From positions 1,342,999 through 1,406,998 of the forward strand of contig NZ_KE150413.1 in the NCBI RefSeq assembly GCF_000411255.1: a stretch of DNA of 64,000 bases. The letters are read 5' to 3'. Below, piece after piece: positions 57,471-64,000 of the stretch. The translations under genes were made by a program, and so were the position numbers. Source of the DNA: Paenibacillus sp. HGH0039. GTDB lineage: Bacteria > Bacillota > Bacilli > Paenibacillales > NBRC-103111. The notes beneath the pieces were generated by a model. It was not told where the DNA came from. It saw nothing but the letters and a program-made list of their open reading frames with translations, and did not search any database. The first letter of the stretch is position 1; every line of letters begins with the position of its first letter.

Positions 57471-57550
57471 GGAAAATCTCTCCTTTAAACCGGCAAAAAG
57501 GCCGTGAAACCGTTCATCGGCCTTTAAGCTCGGGGTAAAGTCCGCGTGAA

Positions 57551-59341
57551 TTACTTCGTCAGCTCTTCCATCTGATCAAGCACGGAAGCGAATACGCTCA
57601 TCGCCTGCTTGATCGGTTCTGGAGTTGACATGTCCACGCCGGCTTTTTTCAGAATGTTGATGGAATAGTCGCTTCCGCCGCTCTTCAAGAAGCCGAGGTA
57701 GCGTTCCACGGCAGGCTGGCCTTCGTCGAGAATCTGTTTGGAGAAACTCGTGGCAGCGGAGAAGCCCGTCGCATATTTATACACATAGAAGCTGTTATAG
57801 AAGTGTGGAATACGCGCCCATTCCATTTCGATATCTTTGTCCACTACCATTTCTTTACCATGATAGAGGGTATTCAAATCATAATAGATTTTGCTGAACT
57901 CCTGTGCCGTAAGCGATTCGCCCTTTTCCATCTTCTCGTGCGTGATTTTCTCAAACTCGGCGAACATGGTCTGGCGGAACACGGTCGTACGGAACTGATC
58001 GGCATAGTAAGTAAGCAGGTACAGCTTCTTCTTCGGATCGTCCGTATGCTTCAGCAGGTAGTCCATCAGAAGCGCTTCGTTGAGCGTGGAAGCCACTTCG
58101 GCCAGGAAAATCGTGTACTGGGCGTCCCGGTACGGCTGATTTTCATCCGACAGGTACGAATGGATCGCGTGACCCATTTCATGCGCCAGCGTAAACATGC
58201 TGTTCAGATTCTCTTTGTGGTTAAGCAGCACGTACGGGTGCGTGCCGTAAGCGCCCCAGCTGTAGGCTCCGCTGCGCTTGTTCTGGTTTTCGTAAATATC
58301 GATCCAGCCGTCGTTGTAGCCTTTTTCCAGCGTTTCCACATAGGATTTGCCGAGCGGAGCCAGGCTTTCCTTAATCGTTTCTTTCGCTTCGTCGTAGGTG
58401 ACCTTCATCTTGAGATCGTCTACAAGCGGCACGAACAGGTCGTACATGTGAAGTTCATCGAGTTTGAGCAGCTTCTTGCGCAGCTTCATGTAGCGCTGGA
58501 GAAGCGGAAGCGATTCGTGAATCGTTTCGATCAGATTCGTGTATACTTCCGGTTTGATGTTGTCGCCGAAAAGGGACATCTCAAGAACGGACGGATATTT
58601 ACGAGCCTGCGAATAAAAAATGTTCTTGTTGATGTTGGACGAAAGCGTGGCGGCTATCGTGTTTTTCTGCTTGGCATACGTCTCGTAAACGGCTTTGAAA
58701 GCTTGCTCGCGCACCTCGCGGTCCCGGCTTTCGAGGAACTGGATGTAGCTTCCGTGTGTCAGCTCTGCTTCCTCGCCGTTCTCGTTCTTCACCTTCGGAA
58801 ATTTCATGTCCGCATTGTTGATCATGCCGAAAATGTTGCTCGGAGCGCCGGACATATTGCCGGCCATCGCCAGCAGCGCTTCTTCTTCCTTGGACAGCAC
58901 GTGAGGCTTCTGGCGGATCATTTCTTCCAGCGTCGTTTTGTATGGCGCCAGATCCTTGTTCTCCACGAGCGCCTTTAACTGCTCCTCGGAGAGGCTGACG
59001 ATTTCGGGAGAGATGAAAGAGAGCGCTTGGCTCACTTCCACGCTGAGCTTCTGGGCTTTATCCGACAGAGCCTGGTAGGTAGGGTCCGTCATATCCTCGT
59101 GATGCTTCATGTTGGAGTACACGTATAGTCTTTCGGTATGTAGAGAAATATCGTCCTCCAGCTCGAAGCATTGCTTCACAGCGGCAGGATCGCTTAACTT
59201 GCCATGAAACTGGCCGATTTTGCCCAGCGCTTCTTTCGTTTCGTTGTATTCTTTGTTCCAGGCTTCTTGATTGGCGAAAAGATCCTCCAGCTTCCAGCGG
59301 TGCTCGGCCGGGACGTCTTTACGAACGGGAATTTGGTTCAT
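57551..59341 (-). CDS. pepF: Oligoendopeptidase F (M3 zinc peptidase)
   Basis: A 596-residue M3B metallopeptidase that degrades short peptides in the cytoplasm. The zinc motif HEMGH is at 387-391 in TLAHEMGHAIHSYL, and a downstream Glu ligand is in LAEVASTLNEALL. ATG 59341 is chosen because AGGAGGG sits 6 bases upstream and MNQIPVRKDVPAEHRWKLEDLF is the normal family start. The frame stays open to ATG 59452, which has its own GGGGAG and would add a 37-residue, signal-peptide-like leader; this is discussed as a finding. Confidence 0.93.
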   Translation of the reverse strand: MNQIPVRKDVPAEHRWKLEDLFANQEAWNKEYNETKEALGKIGQFHGKLSDPAAVKQCFELEDDISLHTERLYVYSNMKHHEDMTDPTYQALSDKAQKLSVEVSQALSFISPEIVSLSEEQLKALVENKDLAPYKTTLEEMIRQKPHVLSKEEEALLAMAGNMSGAPSNIFGMINNADMKFPKVKNENGEEAELTHGSYIQFLESRDREVREQAFKAVYETYAKQKNTIAATLSSNINKNIFYSQARKYPSVLEMSLFGDNIKPEVYTNLIETIHESLPLLQRYMKLRKKLLKLDELHMYDLFVPLVDDLKMKVTYDEAKETIKESLAPLGKSYVETLEKGYNDGWIDIYENQNKRSGAYSWGAYGTHPYVLLNHKENLNSMFTLAHEMGHAIHSYLSDENQPYRDAQYTIFLAEVASTLNEALLMDYLLKHTDDPKKKLYLLTYYADQFRTTVFRQTMFAEFEKITHEKMEKGESLTAQEFSKIYYDLNTLYHGKEMVVDKDIEMEWARIPHFYNSFYVYKYATGFSAATSFSKQILDEGQPAVERYLGFLKSGGSDYSINILKKAGVDMSTPEPIKQAMSVFASVLDQMEELTK

Positions 59342-59577
59342 GGGAACCCTCCTGACAGATGATTTCGGATTGGCGGCCGGATGCGCGCCGCTGCCGGGAA
59401 CCAGCGTGGACACGAGCAATCCGGCCATAAGGGCGATCGGTAAGAGGCGCATACGGTTTCACGCTCCCCAGACGGATTTTCCCAGTTGACTTTTCGGGAA
59501 TCCCGTCTAGTATGACCGATCGGAAGATTAATTATCATTATAGGGGAATGCGTTTGGGAAGTAAATTCGCCCGCGTT

Positions 59578-59766
59578 TTACCCCGCCATTCCTAATTTAA
59601 ACAGAGATACGACCACCAGCGAAAAAGAACAGACCACCAGGATCAGCGCGAAAATGGCCATCGGCCTGCGCAGCTGCTCCGGTATGCGGTTGCGCGAATA
59701 AAGCACAAGCAGCGCGAAAGCGAAGCCCGCGATGATAAAGAGCAGTACATCATTGGAAATCCCCAA
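59578..59766 (-). CDS. Small two-helix membrane protein, unknown function
   Basis: A 62-residue protein. TTG 59766 follows AGAGGTGA by 7 bases; an ATG seven codons upstream overlaps that site. Helix 1 is NDVLLFIIAGFAFALLVLYSR and helix 2 IFALILVVCSFSLVVVSLFKL, joined by a basic loop with NRIPEQLRRPM. I do not recognise the family. It lies between pepF and the terC-type gene, with about 125-160 bases on either side. Confidence 0.65.
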   Translation of the reverse strand: MGISNDVLLFIIAGFAFALLVLYSRNRIPEQLRRPMAIFALILVVCSFSLVVVSLFKLGMAG

Positions 59767-59859
59767 AATACGTTCACCTCTTGCCATTAAGCATTTTAAC
59801 TAGTATGCCATACAACTTCGCCTCATGCGGGCGATTTCCCTCTTTTCCGGCTAGCGCGC

Positions 59860-59897
59860 AAAACCCGCCGGCCTTTCAGCGGAAAGGGGCGGGTTCG
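59860..59897 (-). terminator. Terminator of the terC-type gene
   Basis: On the minus strand AACCCGCC and GGCGGGTT, with an inner TTTC/GAAA stem, are followed by TTGCGC. It begins about 30 bases past the stop. Confidence 0.7.
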
Positions 59898-59925
59898 GTA
59901 GTTACTCGGTATACGGAGCCGGTCG

Positions 59926-60762
59926 TCAGCCGGCGGATTTAACGGATTTCGGATCCTTGTCCGGTCCGACCTTGACGAAGACGAGTCGGCCGCTCGGGTC
60001 CGACTGTACGGTGAACCGGTCTTCCGGCGCGATGTTGGCTTCGTGGCCCACATGCTTGGGAAGGGTGAGCTGGCCGCGGTCGTTGATTTTAACGGAATAA
60101 CCGGACATTTTCACGACATAACCGGTCACGAGTACCCCGACGATAACGACGGCGATAAAGAGCCATTTTACAAGCGGGTTAGCGGAGAAATAATCGTGCA
60201 TAATGAATTTTTCTTCCGTCAGCATTTTGGCTGCGGTATAGGCGAGCACCCCGGAACCAATGTACATGACAATCGGAAACCGGTCGACGACCTTAATGAA
60301 AATGGTGCTTCCCCAGACGACGATCGGAACGCTGACCAGCAGTCCGATAATGACAAGGCCGATATGGCCGTGAGCCGCACCGGCAATCGCAATCACGTTG
60401 TCGATGCCCATTGCCGCGTCGGCCGCGATAATGGTAGTGATCGCGGCTCCGACCGTATTTTTAGCCGCGATATTGTCATGATCGCTTTTATCCGTGAGAA
60501 GCTTGAGCGCGATCCAGACCAGCAGCAGTCCGCCTACGAAGAGCAGGCCGGGAATTTGAAGTAGATACACAACGAGAACGGTCGCGACTACGCGGATACC
60601 GACCGCACCTGCAGTCCCCCAAAGGATGACCCGCTTCTGCAGGTTCTTGGGTACGTTTTTGGCAGCCATCCCGATGACGATGGCGTTGTCTCCCGCTAAC
60701 ACGAGATCGATGATGATGATGTTGAGCAAGGTAAGCAAGGATGCTGTTGAGAACCAGTCCAT
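59926..60762 (-). CDS. TerC-family membrane protein with AbrB-like C-terminal extension
   Basis: A 278-residue protein. Residues 1-220 are a TerC/Alx-type transporter with about seven helices and the conserved acidic stretches LVLAGDNAIVIG (20-31) and ADAAMGIDNVIAI (114-126). Members of this family export Mn2+ or help metalate secreted proteins. Residues 223-265 (VKINDRGQLTLPKHV, then NIAPEDRFTV and LVFVKV) resemble an AbrB/MazE-like swapped-hairpin domain on the cytoplasmic side. AAGGAGTG precedes the ATG. The leader carries a yybP-ykoY riboswitch and two terminators, so expression should rise with Mn2+. Confidence 0.92.
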   Translation of the reverse strand: MDWFSTASLLTLLNIIIIDLVLAGDNAIVIGMAAKNVPKNLQKRVILWGTAGAVGIRVVATVLVVYLLQIPGLLFVGGLLLVWIALKLLTDKSDHDNIAAKNTVGAAITTIIAADAAMGIDNVIAIAGAAHGHIGLVIIGLLVSVPIVVWGSTIFIKVVDRFPIVMYIGSGVLAYTAAKMLTEEKFIMHDYFSANPLVKWLFIAVVIVGVLVTGYVVKMSGYSVKINDRGQLTLPKHVGHEANIAPEDRFTVQSDPSGRLVFVKVGPDKDPKSVKSAG

Positions 60763-60834
60763 GATAGTGAGTTCACTCCTTCATCTTAAAATAGGGTTTG
60801 CAAGTCAGGGACTTCTAATTCGGCGGCAGCCTAC

Positions 60835-60875
60835 AAAAAAATGCCTTACCGAATTATCCGGTAAAGGCATTTTTC
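60835..60875 (-). terminator. Second terminator hairpin in the terC leader
   Basis: AAAAATGCCTTTACCGG (minus strand) pairs with CCGGTAAGGCATTTTTTT, one mismatch, around a short ATAATT-type loop. It lies downstream of the riboswitch and 73 bases before the start codon. Confidence 0.85.
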
Positions 60876-60885
60876 TCCAGCGAAG

Positions 60886-61004
60886 AAGAAAAGACCTTTA
60901 CCAGCGTGCTGGCAAAGGTCTTGCTAACAACTTTCGTTGCCAATAAAGCCGGGGCTGTTGTCCAACCCGAACTGACGACTTTACTGTAGAAGCTACTCCC
61001 CTTT
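60886..61004 (-). ncRNA. yybP-ykoY (Mn2+) riboswitch with overlapping terminator
   Basis: The minus strand begins AAAGGGGAGTAGC and continues with CGTCAGTTCGGG, GGACAAC, AGCCCCGGCTTTATTGGCAA, AGTTGTTAGCAAGACC and TTTGCC. These are the conserved elements of the yybP-ykoY family, including both metal-contact loops. The 3' strand AAGACCTTTGCCAGC also pairs with GCTGGTAAAGGTCTT, followed by TTCTTCTT, to form a terminator. Aptamer and terminator thus compete, as in known Mn2+-ON switches. It precedes a TerC-family gene, a typical target. Confidence 0.92.
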
Positions 61005-61035
61005 GACTGTCCCGTACATTTAGTTTTCTGAGCTC

Positions 61036-61065
61036 AGTATACCGCGCGTGTCGCAAATACGTCAA
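61036..61065 (-). promoter_or_regulatory. Sigma-A promoter of the riboswitch-terC unit
   Basis: On the minus strand TTGACG (61065-61060) and TATACT (61041-61036) have an 18-base spacer. Transcription would start about 25 bases before the riboswitch. Confidence 0.8.
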
Positions 61066-61083
61066 GACATTTGTTCGCCTGTT

Positions 61084-61326
61084 TCAGACGTTGCGGAAAG
61101 CTTCCATCATGGCGTCATATTCTTCGTCGGTTCCTTCGAACGAATCCCGCGGGAATCTTTCCTGAGCCCAATGCATCAAAGCCGGCCGGCTGAGAAAAGT
61201 ATGGGTATCTTCGCCCCATTGATCCGAAATTTCCCTGGCGACAAGCCGGGAACCGTTCACTTCAACCGTAACCATATTCCATTTGTCTCTTTTGAAGATG
61301 ACATGTTTTTTTATCACGTGTGACAT
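61084..61326 (-). CDS. Small soluble protein, unknown function
   Basis: An 80-residue protein. AAAGGAG lies 7 bases before the ATG. The first half is beta-like and basic (HVIFKRDKWNMVTVEVNGSRLVAREI). The second half is helical and acidic (PALMHWAQERF, GTDEEYDAMMEAF). No Cys or membrane segment is present. I do not recognise it. It ends 18 bases before the terC promoter and is not part of that unit. Confidence 0.65.
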   Translation of the reverse strand: MSHVIKKHVIFKRDKWNMVTVEVNGSRLVAREISDQWGEDTHTFLSRPALMHWAQERFPRDSFEGTDEEYDAMMEAFRNV

Positions 61327-61592
61327 GAGAATTCTCCTTTAATCTGGTTTGAAGGATGAGGGACGAATATAAAGGTAAGAATGCCCCAACCGCTTGCATC
61401 TTACTTTAGCATAAGGGATTAAAAATTTCACTAGCTTGAACCGGGCGGAGGTGGTACAATACATTCAATCTTTATGGGAAAAGTTGGATGAGGCAGATAG
61501 AGCGCCGCCGTCACTTATCCGTAAAGTCCCGTCCGCAGGGACGGAAAATCAGTTTAGTTGAGATGAGCCGAGAAGAGGAGAGTGCAGTTGAG

Positions 61593-62309
61593 ATGGAGAC
61601 AAAACGCTTTTATGAGCAGACGGGTGTCGCTATGACATGCCGCAATTTCGAGGAATACGTCCGGATGTTTGATTTAGAGCCGGAACAGCTGCGCGGCAAG
61701 CGCGTGCTGGATACCGGCGCCGGCGCTTCGGCATTTACGGCCGAGGCTTCCCGCAGGGAAATCAAGGCCAGCGCGGCAGATCCCCTGTATGCGATGGGGC
61801 CTTCGGAAATCGAAGGGCTGGGTCTGGAGGAGATCGACCGGTTTATTGCCAAGCTGACGGAGAGAAGGCATATGTACAATTGGGATTTCTACGGGGAGCC
61901 CGTGCTCCTGAAGGAGCTGCGCAAACAATCATTCGCGGATTTCGCCGCCGATTATGCGAATCCCGCTTCCCGCGAAGAGAGATACACGGCGGCTTCGCTG
62001 CCGGAGCTTCCGCATTCGGAAGGCGAGTTCGATCTTGTGCTGTGCAGCCACTTCCTGTTTCTGTACGGAGAGCAGTTCAGTCCCGAATTTCACCTCCAGG
62101 CGATGAGAGAACTGCTGAGGGTTTGTAAACCGGGCGGAGAAGTGCGGATTTATCCGCTGCTGACATTCGGCGGAGAGGTGTATCCACAGCTTCCCGAGCT
62201 GCTGGCAGAGCTCGCCGGAGAGGGCGTCAGCGCCGCATATAGGCCGACGCGGCTCGCTTTTATCCCGGGTTCGAGGGACTACTTGACTTTGCATAAAGTT
62301 GCGGATTGA
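61593..62309 (+). CDS. SAM-dependent methyltransferase
   Basis: A 238-residue class I methyltransferase. SAM motif I is VLDTGAGASAFTAEASRR (about 37-54). Motif IV is FDLVLCSHFLFLYGEQF, and the later RELLRVCKPGGEVRIYPLLTFGG is the usual motif VI. A helical insert of about 60 residues (LGLEEIDRFIAKLTERRHM...) lies between. ATG 61593 is used, with GAGGAG 12 bases upstream; earlier Mets at 61563 and 61488 lack sites. Substrate unknown. No partner gene. Confidence 0.85.
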   Translation: METKRFYEQTGVAMTCRNFEEYVRMFDLEPEQLRGKRVLDTGAGASAFTAEASRREIKASAADPLYAMGPSEIEGLGLEEIDRFIAKLTERRHMYNWDFYGEPVLLKELRKQSFADFAADYANPASREERYTAASLPELPHSEGEFDLVLCSHFLFLYGEQFSPEFHLQAMRELLRVCKPGGEVRIYPLLTFGGEVYPQLPELLAELAGEGVSAAYRPTRLAFIPGSRDYLTLHKVAD

Positions 62310-62323
62310 CCCCTTTCTGGCAG

Positions 62324-62352
62324 TTGAACTGGCAGACAAAGGATGATATAAT
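62324..62352 (+). promoter_or_regulatory. Strong sigma-A promoter of the cold-shock gene
   Basis: TTGAAC (62324-62329) and a perfect TATAAT (62347-62352) have a 17-base spacer. The short leader includes the hairpin CGCCA-TAGA-TGGCG at 62364-62377. Confidence 0.85.
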
Positions 62353-62397
62353 ATCCATATTCGCCATAGATGGCGATACATTTAGGAGGTTGTTCAC

Positions 62398-62595
62398 TTG
62401 AAAGGTACAGTTAAATGGTTTAACGCAGAGAAGGGCTATGGCTTCATCCAAGTAGAAGGCGGCGAAGACGTATTCGTTCATTTTTCCGCTATTCAAGGCG
62501 ATGGATTCAAAACTCTTGACGAAGGCCAAGAAGTAGAATTCGAGATCACGGATGGTAACCGCGGTCCTCAAGCAGCTAACGTCACCAAGTTATAA
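62398..62595 (+). CDS. Cold-shock protein (CspA/CspB family)
   Basis: A 65-residue OB-fold RNA/DNA chaperone. RNP1 reads KGYGFI (13-18) and RNP2 VFVHF (26-30). The sequence [17 protein letters not shown] is nearly invariant in the family. Translation starts at TTG 62398, 8 bases after AGGAGG; a TTG start for an abundant protein is slightly unusual and may limit its level. It melts RNA structure and supports translation in the cold or on entry into stationary phase. Confidence 0.97.
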   Translation: MKGTVKWFNAEKGYGFIQVEGGEDVFVHFSAIQGDGFKTLDEGQEVEFEITDGNRGPQAANVTKL

Positions 62596-62640
62596 GATCC
62601 AGGGATAACCACCTTCTTATAAATAGTGTCATAGCAAACC

Positions 62641-62680
62641 AAGACAGCTCCCGATCGAAAGATTGGGAACTGTCTTTTTT
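62641..62680. terminator. Terminator after the cold-shock gene
   Basis: AAGACAGCTCCC(G)ATC and GATTGGGAACTGTCTT, with loop GAAA, are followed by TTTT. Also usable by the convergent TetR gene. Confidence 0.88.
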
Positions 62681-62706
62681 GCGGTCTGAATTTGTACCTA
62701 ACCTGC

Positions 62707-63336
62707 TCATGGATGACTGTTTCCGATTCCGTCCCAGAGCATGCTGACGATTTTGTCGGCGGCGAGCCGCTTGTCGGGGTAGGTAAACGTCCCGTCGGGC
62801 TGTTTGCTGTGTCCGATCATAAGCAGGGCCATGTAAGAACGTGCCGCGAGCCAGCAATCCGCGGTGCGAATTTCGCCCTTGTCCGAAGCTTCGGCGAACG
62901 CGTCGGCCAATGCTTCCAGAAGCTGATGCTCCGCTTTTCGCATATTTTCCGTCTGCTCGGGAGTGAGGACGGTTTCGATTTTGTTCATAAAGCCCTCGAA
63001 ATCGAAGCTTGTCGTGGCTTGAAGGTGATTGTAAGTGACTTCCAGCAGCCGTTCCCGGAGAGGAAGGGGCTTCTGGAGAATTTTCAGCGTGGCCGCTCGC
63101 ACCACATTCATAAGCCGGATCGTCGATTCGGTGAGCAGCACGGCTTTGGACGGAAAATAATAATAGACCGACGCTTTGGTGACGCCGCTCGCTTTCGCTA
63201 TATCGTCCATGGAAACGGCATCATATCCGCTGCGGATAAATTCGTGCATGGCTATCTGGAGAATCCGGTCGGAAACGGGGGCCGCCTGCTCGCTGGAACG
63301 GGGCCTTCCGGGAGATTTTCGGGAAGTGGATGACAT
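62707..63336 (-). CDS. TetR-family repressor
   Basis: A 209-residue regulator. The N-terminal helix-turn-helix reads ILQIAMHEFIRSGYDAVSMDDIAKASGVTKASVYYYFPSK-like, with DDIAKASGVTKASVYYYF the core, at about 25-67. The remaining helical domain binds an unknown ligand. ATG 63336 follows AAAGGA by 9 bases; the Met six codons upstream overlaps it. It is divergent from the MMPL exporter gene at 63594, and the shared region holds a palindrome within that gene's promoter, so it probably represses the exporter. Confidence 0.92.
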   Translation of the reverse strand: MSSTSRKSPGRPRSSEQAAPVSDRILQIAMHEFIRSGYDAVSMDDIAKASGVTKASVYYYFPSKAVLLTESTIRLMNVVRAATLKILQKPLPLRERLLEVTYNHLQATTSFDFEGFMNKIETVLTPEQTENMRKAEHQLLEALADAFAEASDKGEIRTADCWLAARSYMALLMIGHSKQPDGTFTYPDKRLAADKIVSMLWDGIGNSHP

Positions 63337-63486
63337 AGGCAGTGTTCCTTTCAAAACGGGAATCTGAGAAGCTCATTAAAGAGTAGTATACCACAAACCG
63401 GAACCCGACCTTTCTTAAAGCGCTCGTGGTAGGGGACTCGCAACTCCAAAAAACAGGCAGGAAAAAATTAAACGGAAAATTTCTGG

Positions 63487-63516
63487 TTGATTAATTAACT
63501 GACCAGTATATATAAT
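63487..63516 (+). promoter_or_regulatory. MMPL promoter with palindromic operator in the spacer
   Basis: TTGATT (63487-63492) and a perfect TATAAT (63511-63516) have an 18-base spacer. ACTG-AC-CAGT (63498-63507) is a palindrome inside that spacer, where a bound TetR protein would block polymerase. Confidence 0.6.
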
Positions 63517-63593
63517 TATAACGAAAATGAATGTTTAACGTCTATAGAGGCACATACAGCTTTACTATCCGGATAAAAGGAGAGAACGTCTCA

Positions 63594-64000
63594 ATGAAAT
63601 CATCGTCCTTTATGGAGGGAATGCTTTCCCGTGTTGCGGGTCCCAGAAGCAAATGGGTTACGGTAGCAGTCTGGATCGTGCTGACCGTTCTGCTCAGCGC
63701 TCTGTGGCCGGGCGTCAACAGTCAGGAAAATAACGCGGCGGACCAGCTTCCCGCGGATTCGCTCTCCGTGCAGGCCGCGGCGCTCGAGAAAGAGCAGTTT
63801 CCCGCAAGCGGCGGGGTCCCGGCGCTGGTGGTCTTTTACCGGCAGGCCGGACTGACCGAAGGAGATCTTGGCGCCCTGCAGAAAATAGCGGGTCGGCTGA
63901 CGGAAACGCCGCTTCCGGAGCAGGCTTCGGTAGCTCCTTTTGACAAGCTGCCTTTACCGGCCCTGAAGCAGTCCGTGAGCAAAGACGGGACCACCATCGT
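63594..64000 (+). CDS. MMPL-family transporter, N-terminal part
   Basis: ATG 63594 follows AAAGGAGA and opens a frame that runs off the window; 135 residues are visible. A short cytoplasmic start (MKSSSFMEGMLSRVAGPRSK) leads to one membrane helix (WVTVAVWIVLTVLLSAL) and an extracellular domain. That domain begins WPGVNSQENNAADQLPADSLSVQAAALEKEQF-like, with SVQAAALEKEQFPASGGVP as in YdgH-type RND/MMPL exporters. These pump lipophilic compounds or lipids. Its divergent TetR neighbour is the likely repressor. Confidence 0.88.
   Translation, partial: MKSSSFMEGMLSRVAGPRSKWVTVAVWIVLTVLLSALWPGVNSQENNAADQLPADSLSVQAAALEKEQFPASGGVPALVVFYRQAGLTEGDLGALQKIAGRLTETPLPEQASVAPFDKLPLPALKQSVSKDGTTI

Noticed and set aside
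56118-57488. A 456-codon plus-strand frame overlapping the DUF92 gene and running through lapA
   Set aside because: It is very Arg-rich, crosses a strong terminator and ignores two well-supported genes.
57803-58978. A 391-codon plus-strand frame opposite pepF
   Set aside because: The minus-strand frame carries the full M3 peptidase with HEMGH; the opposite product has only Phe/Val/His/Arg-biased sequence and no start signal.
1-64000. CRISPR arrays, rRNA genes, prophage modules, defence islands
   Set aside because: No regularly spaced repeats with unique spacers, no rRNA sequence, no phage structural genes and no recognised defence gene set were found; the only nuclease-like trace is the Rpn tail at the left edge.

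Overview
The window looks like a chromosomal stretch of a GC-rich, spore-forming, Paenibacillus-like Firmicute. This is inferred from the gene families: YesM/YesN two-component regulators beside sugar ABC transporters without an ATPase, a CotF-type coat protein, FosB, a YutE-type HEPN protein, YuzB, YtxH and a yybP-ykoY leader. Strong AGGAGG-type ribosome binding sites with frequent GTG and TTG starts fit the same picture. No rRNA, CRISPR array, prophage or complete insertion sequence was seen; one tRNA gene is present.

Layout. 1-1.8 kb: the tail of an Rpn-type nuclease gene, an SDR gene and a tRNA-Ala(GGC) gene whose 3' end and terminator are copied in a chain of repeats. 2-6.4 kb: small membrane, VanZ and TPR proteins, a HepT-like protein and an Fe-S-type winged-helix regulator. 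6.6-12 kb: a PhnP-like hydrolase with KDPG aldolase, then the selenium pair selD-mnmH, then DUF948 and YtxH proteins separated by repetitive non-coding DNA. 12-30.5 kb: a carbohydrate-use region. It holds YesN/YesM divergent from a three-gene ABC importer, an AraC regulator, a GH4 alpha-galactosidase, and a second ABC importer followed by a TIM-barrel isomerase and a Gfo/Idh/MocA dehydrogenase. Two consensus cre sites point to CcpA control. Neither importer has its own ATPase, so a shared MsmX-type ATPase encoded elsewhere is implied.

30.5-46 kb: mostly envelope and housekeeping genes. These include YcdB-like, PdaA-like deacetylase lipoprotein, glutamate racemase, LysM-M14 peptidase, signal peptidase I, AI-2E-type permease, methionine aminopeptidase, FosB, a His-substituted A-type Fe-S-like protein overlapping YuzB, a nucleoside-diphosphate-sugar epimerase-like protein, a double-GNAT protein and an M29-like aminopeptidase. 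46-64 kb: two MFS exporters, a THUMP RNA methyltransferase, an O-methyltransferase, a coat protein with a long low-complexity tail, a FAH-family hydrolase, CapA, DUF92, LapA, oligoendopeptidase F, a TerC protein under a yybP-ykoY (Mn2+) riboswitch, a methyltransferase, a cold-shock protein, and a TetR regulator divergent from an MMPL exporter cut by the window end.

No single locus is clearly a new system. The observations most worth following are the tRNA-Ala-linked repeat chain, the TerC protein with an AbrB-like tail behind tandem terminators, the His-for-Cys A-type protein translationally coupled to YuzB, and the coat protein's Gly/Tyr/Gln-rich tail. All assignments come from reading the sequence; no database search was run.
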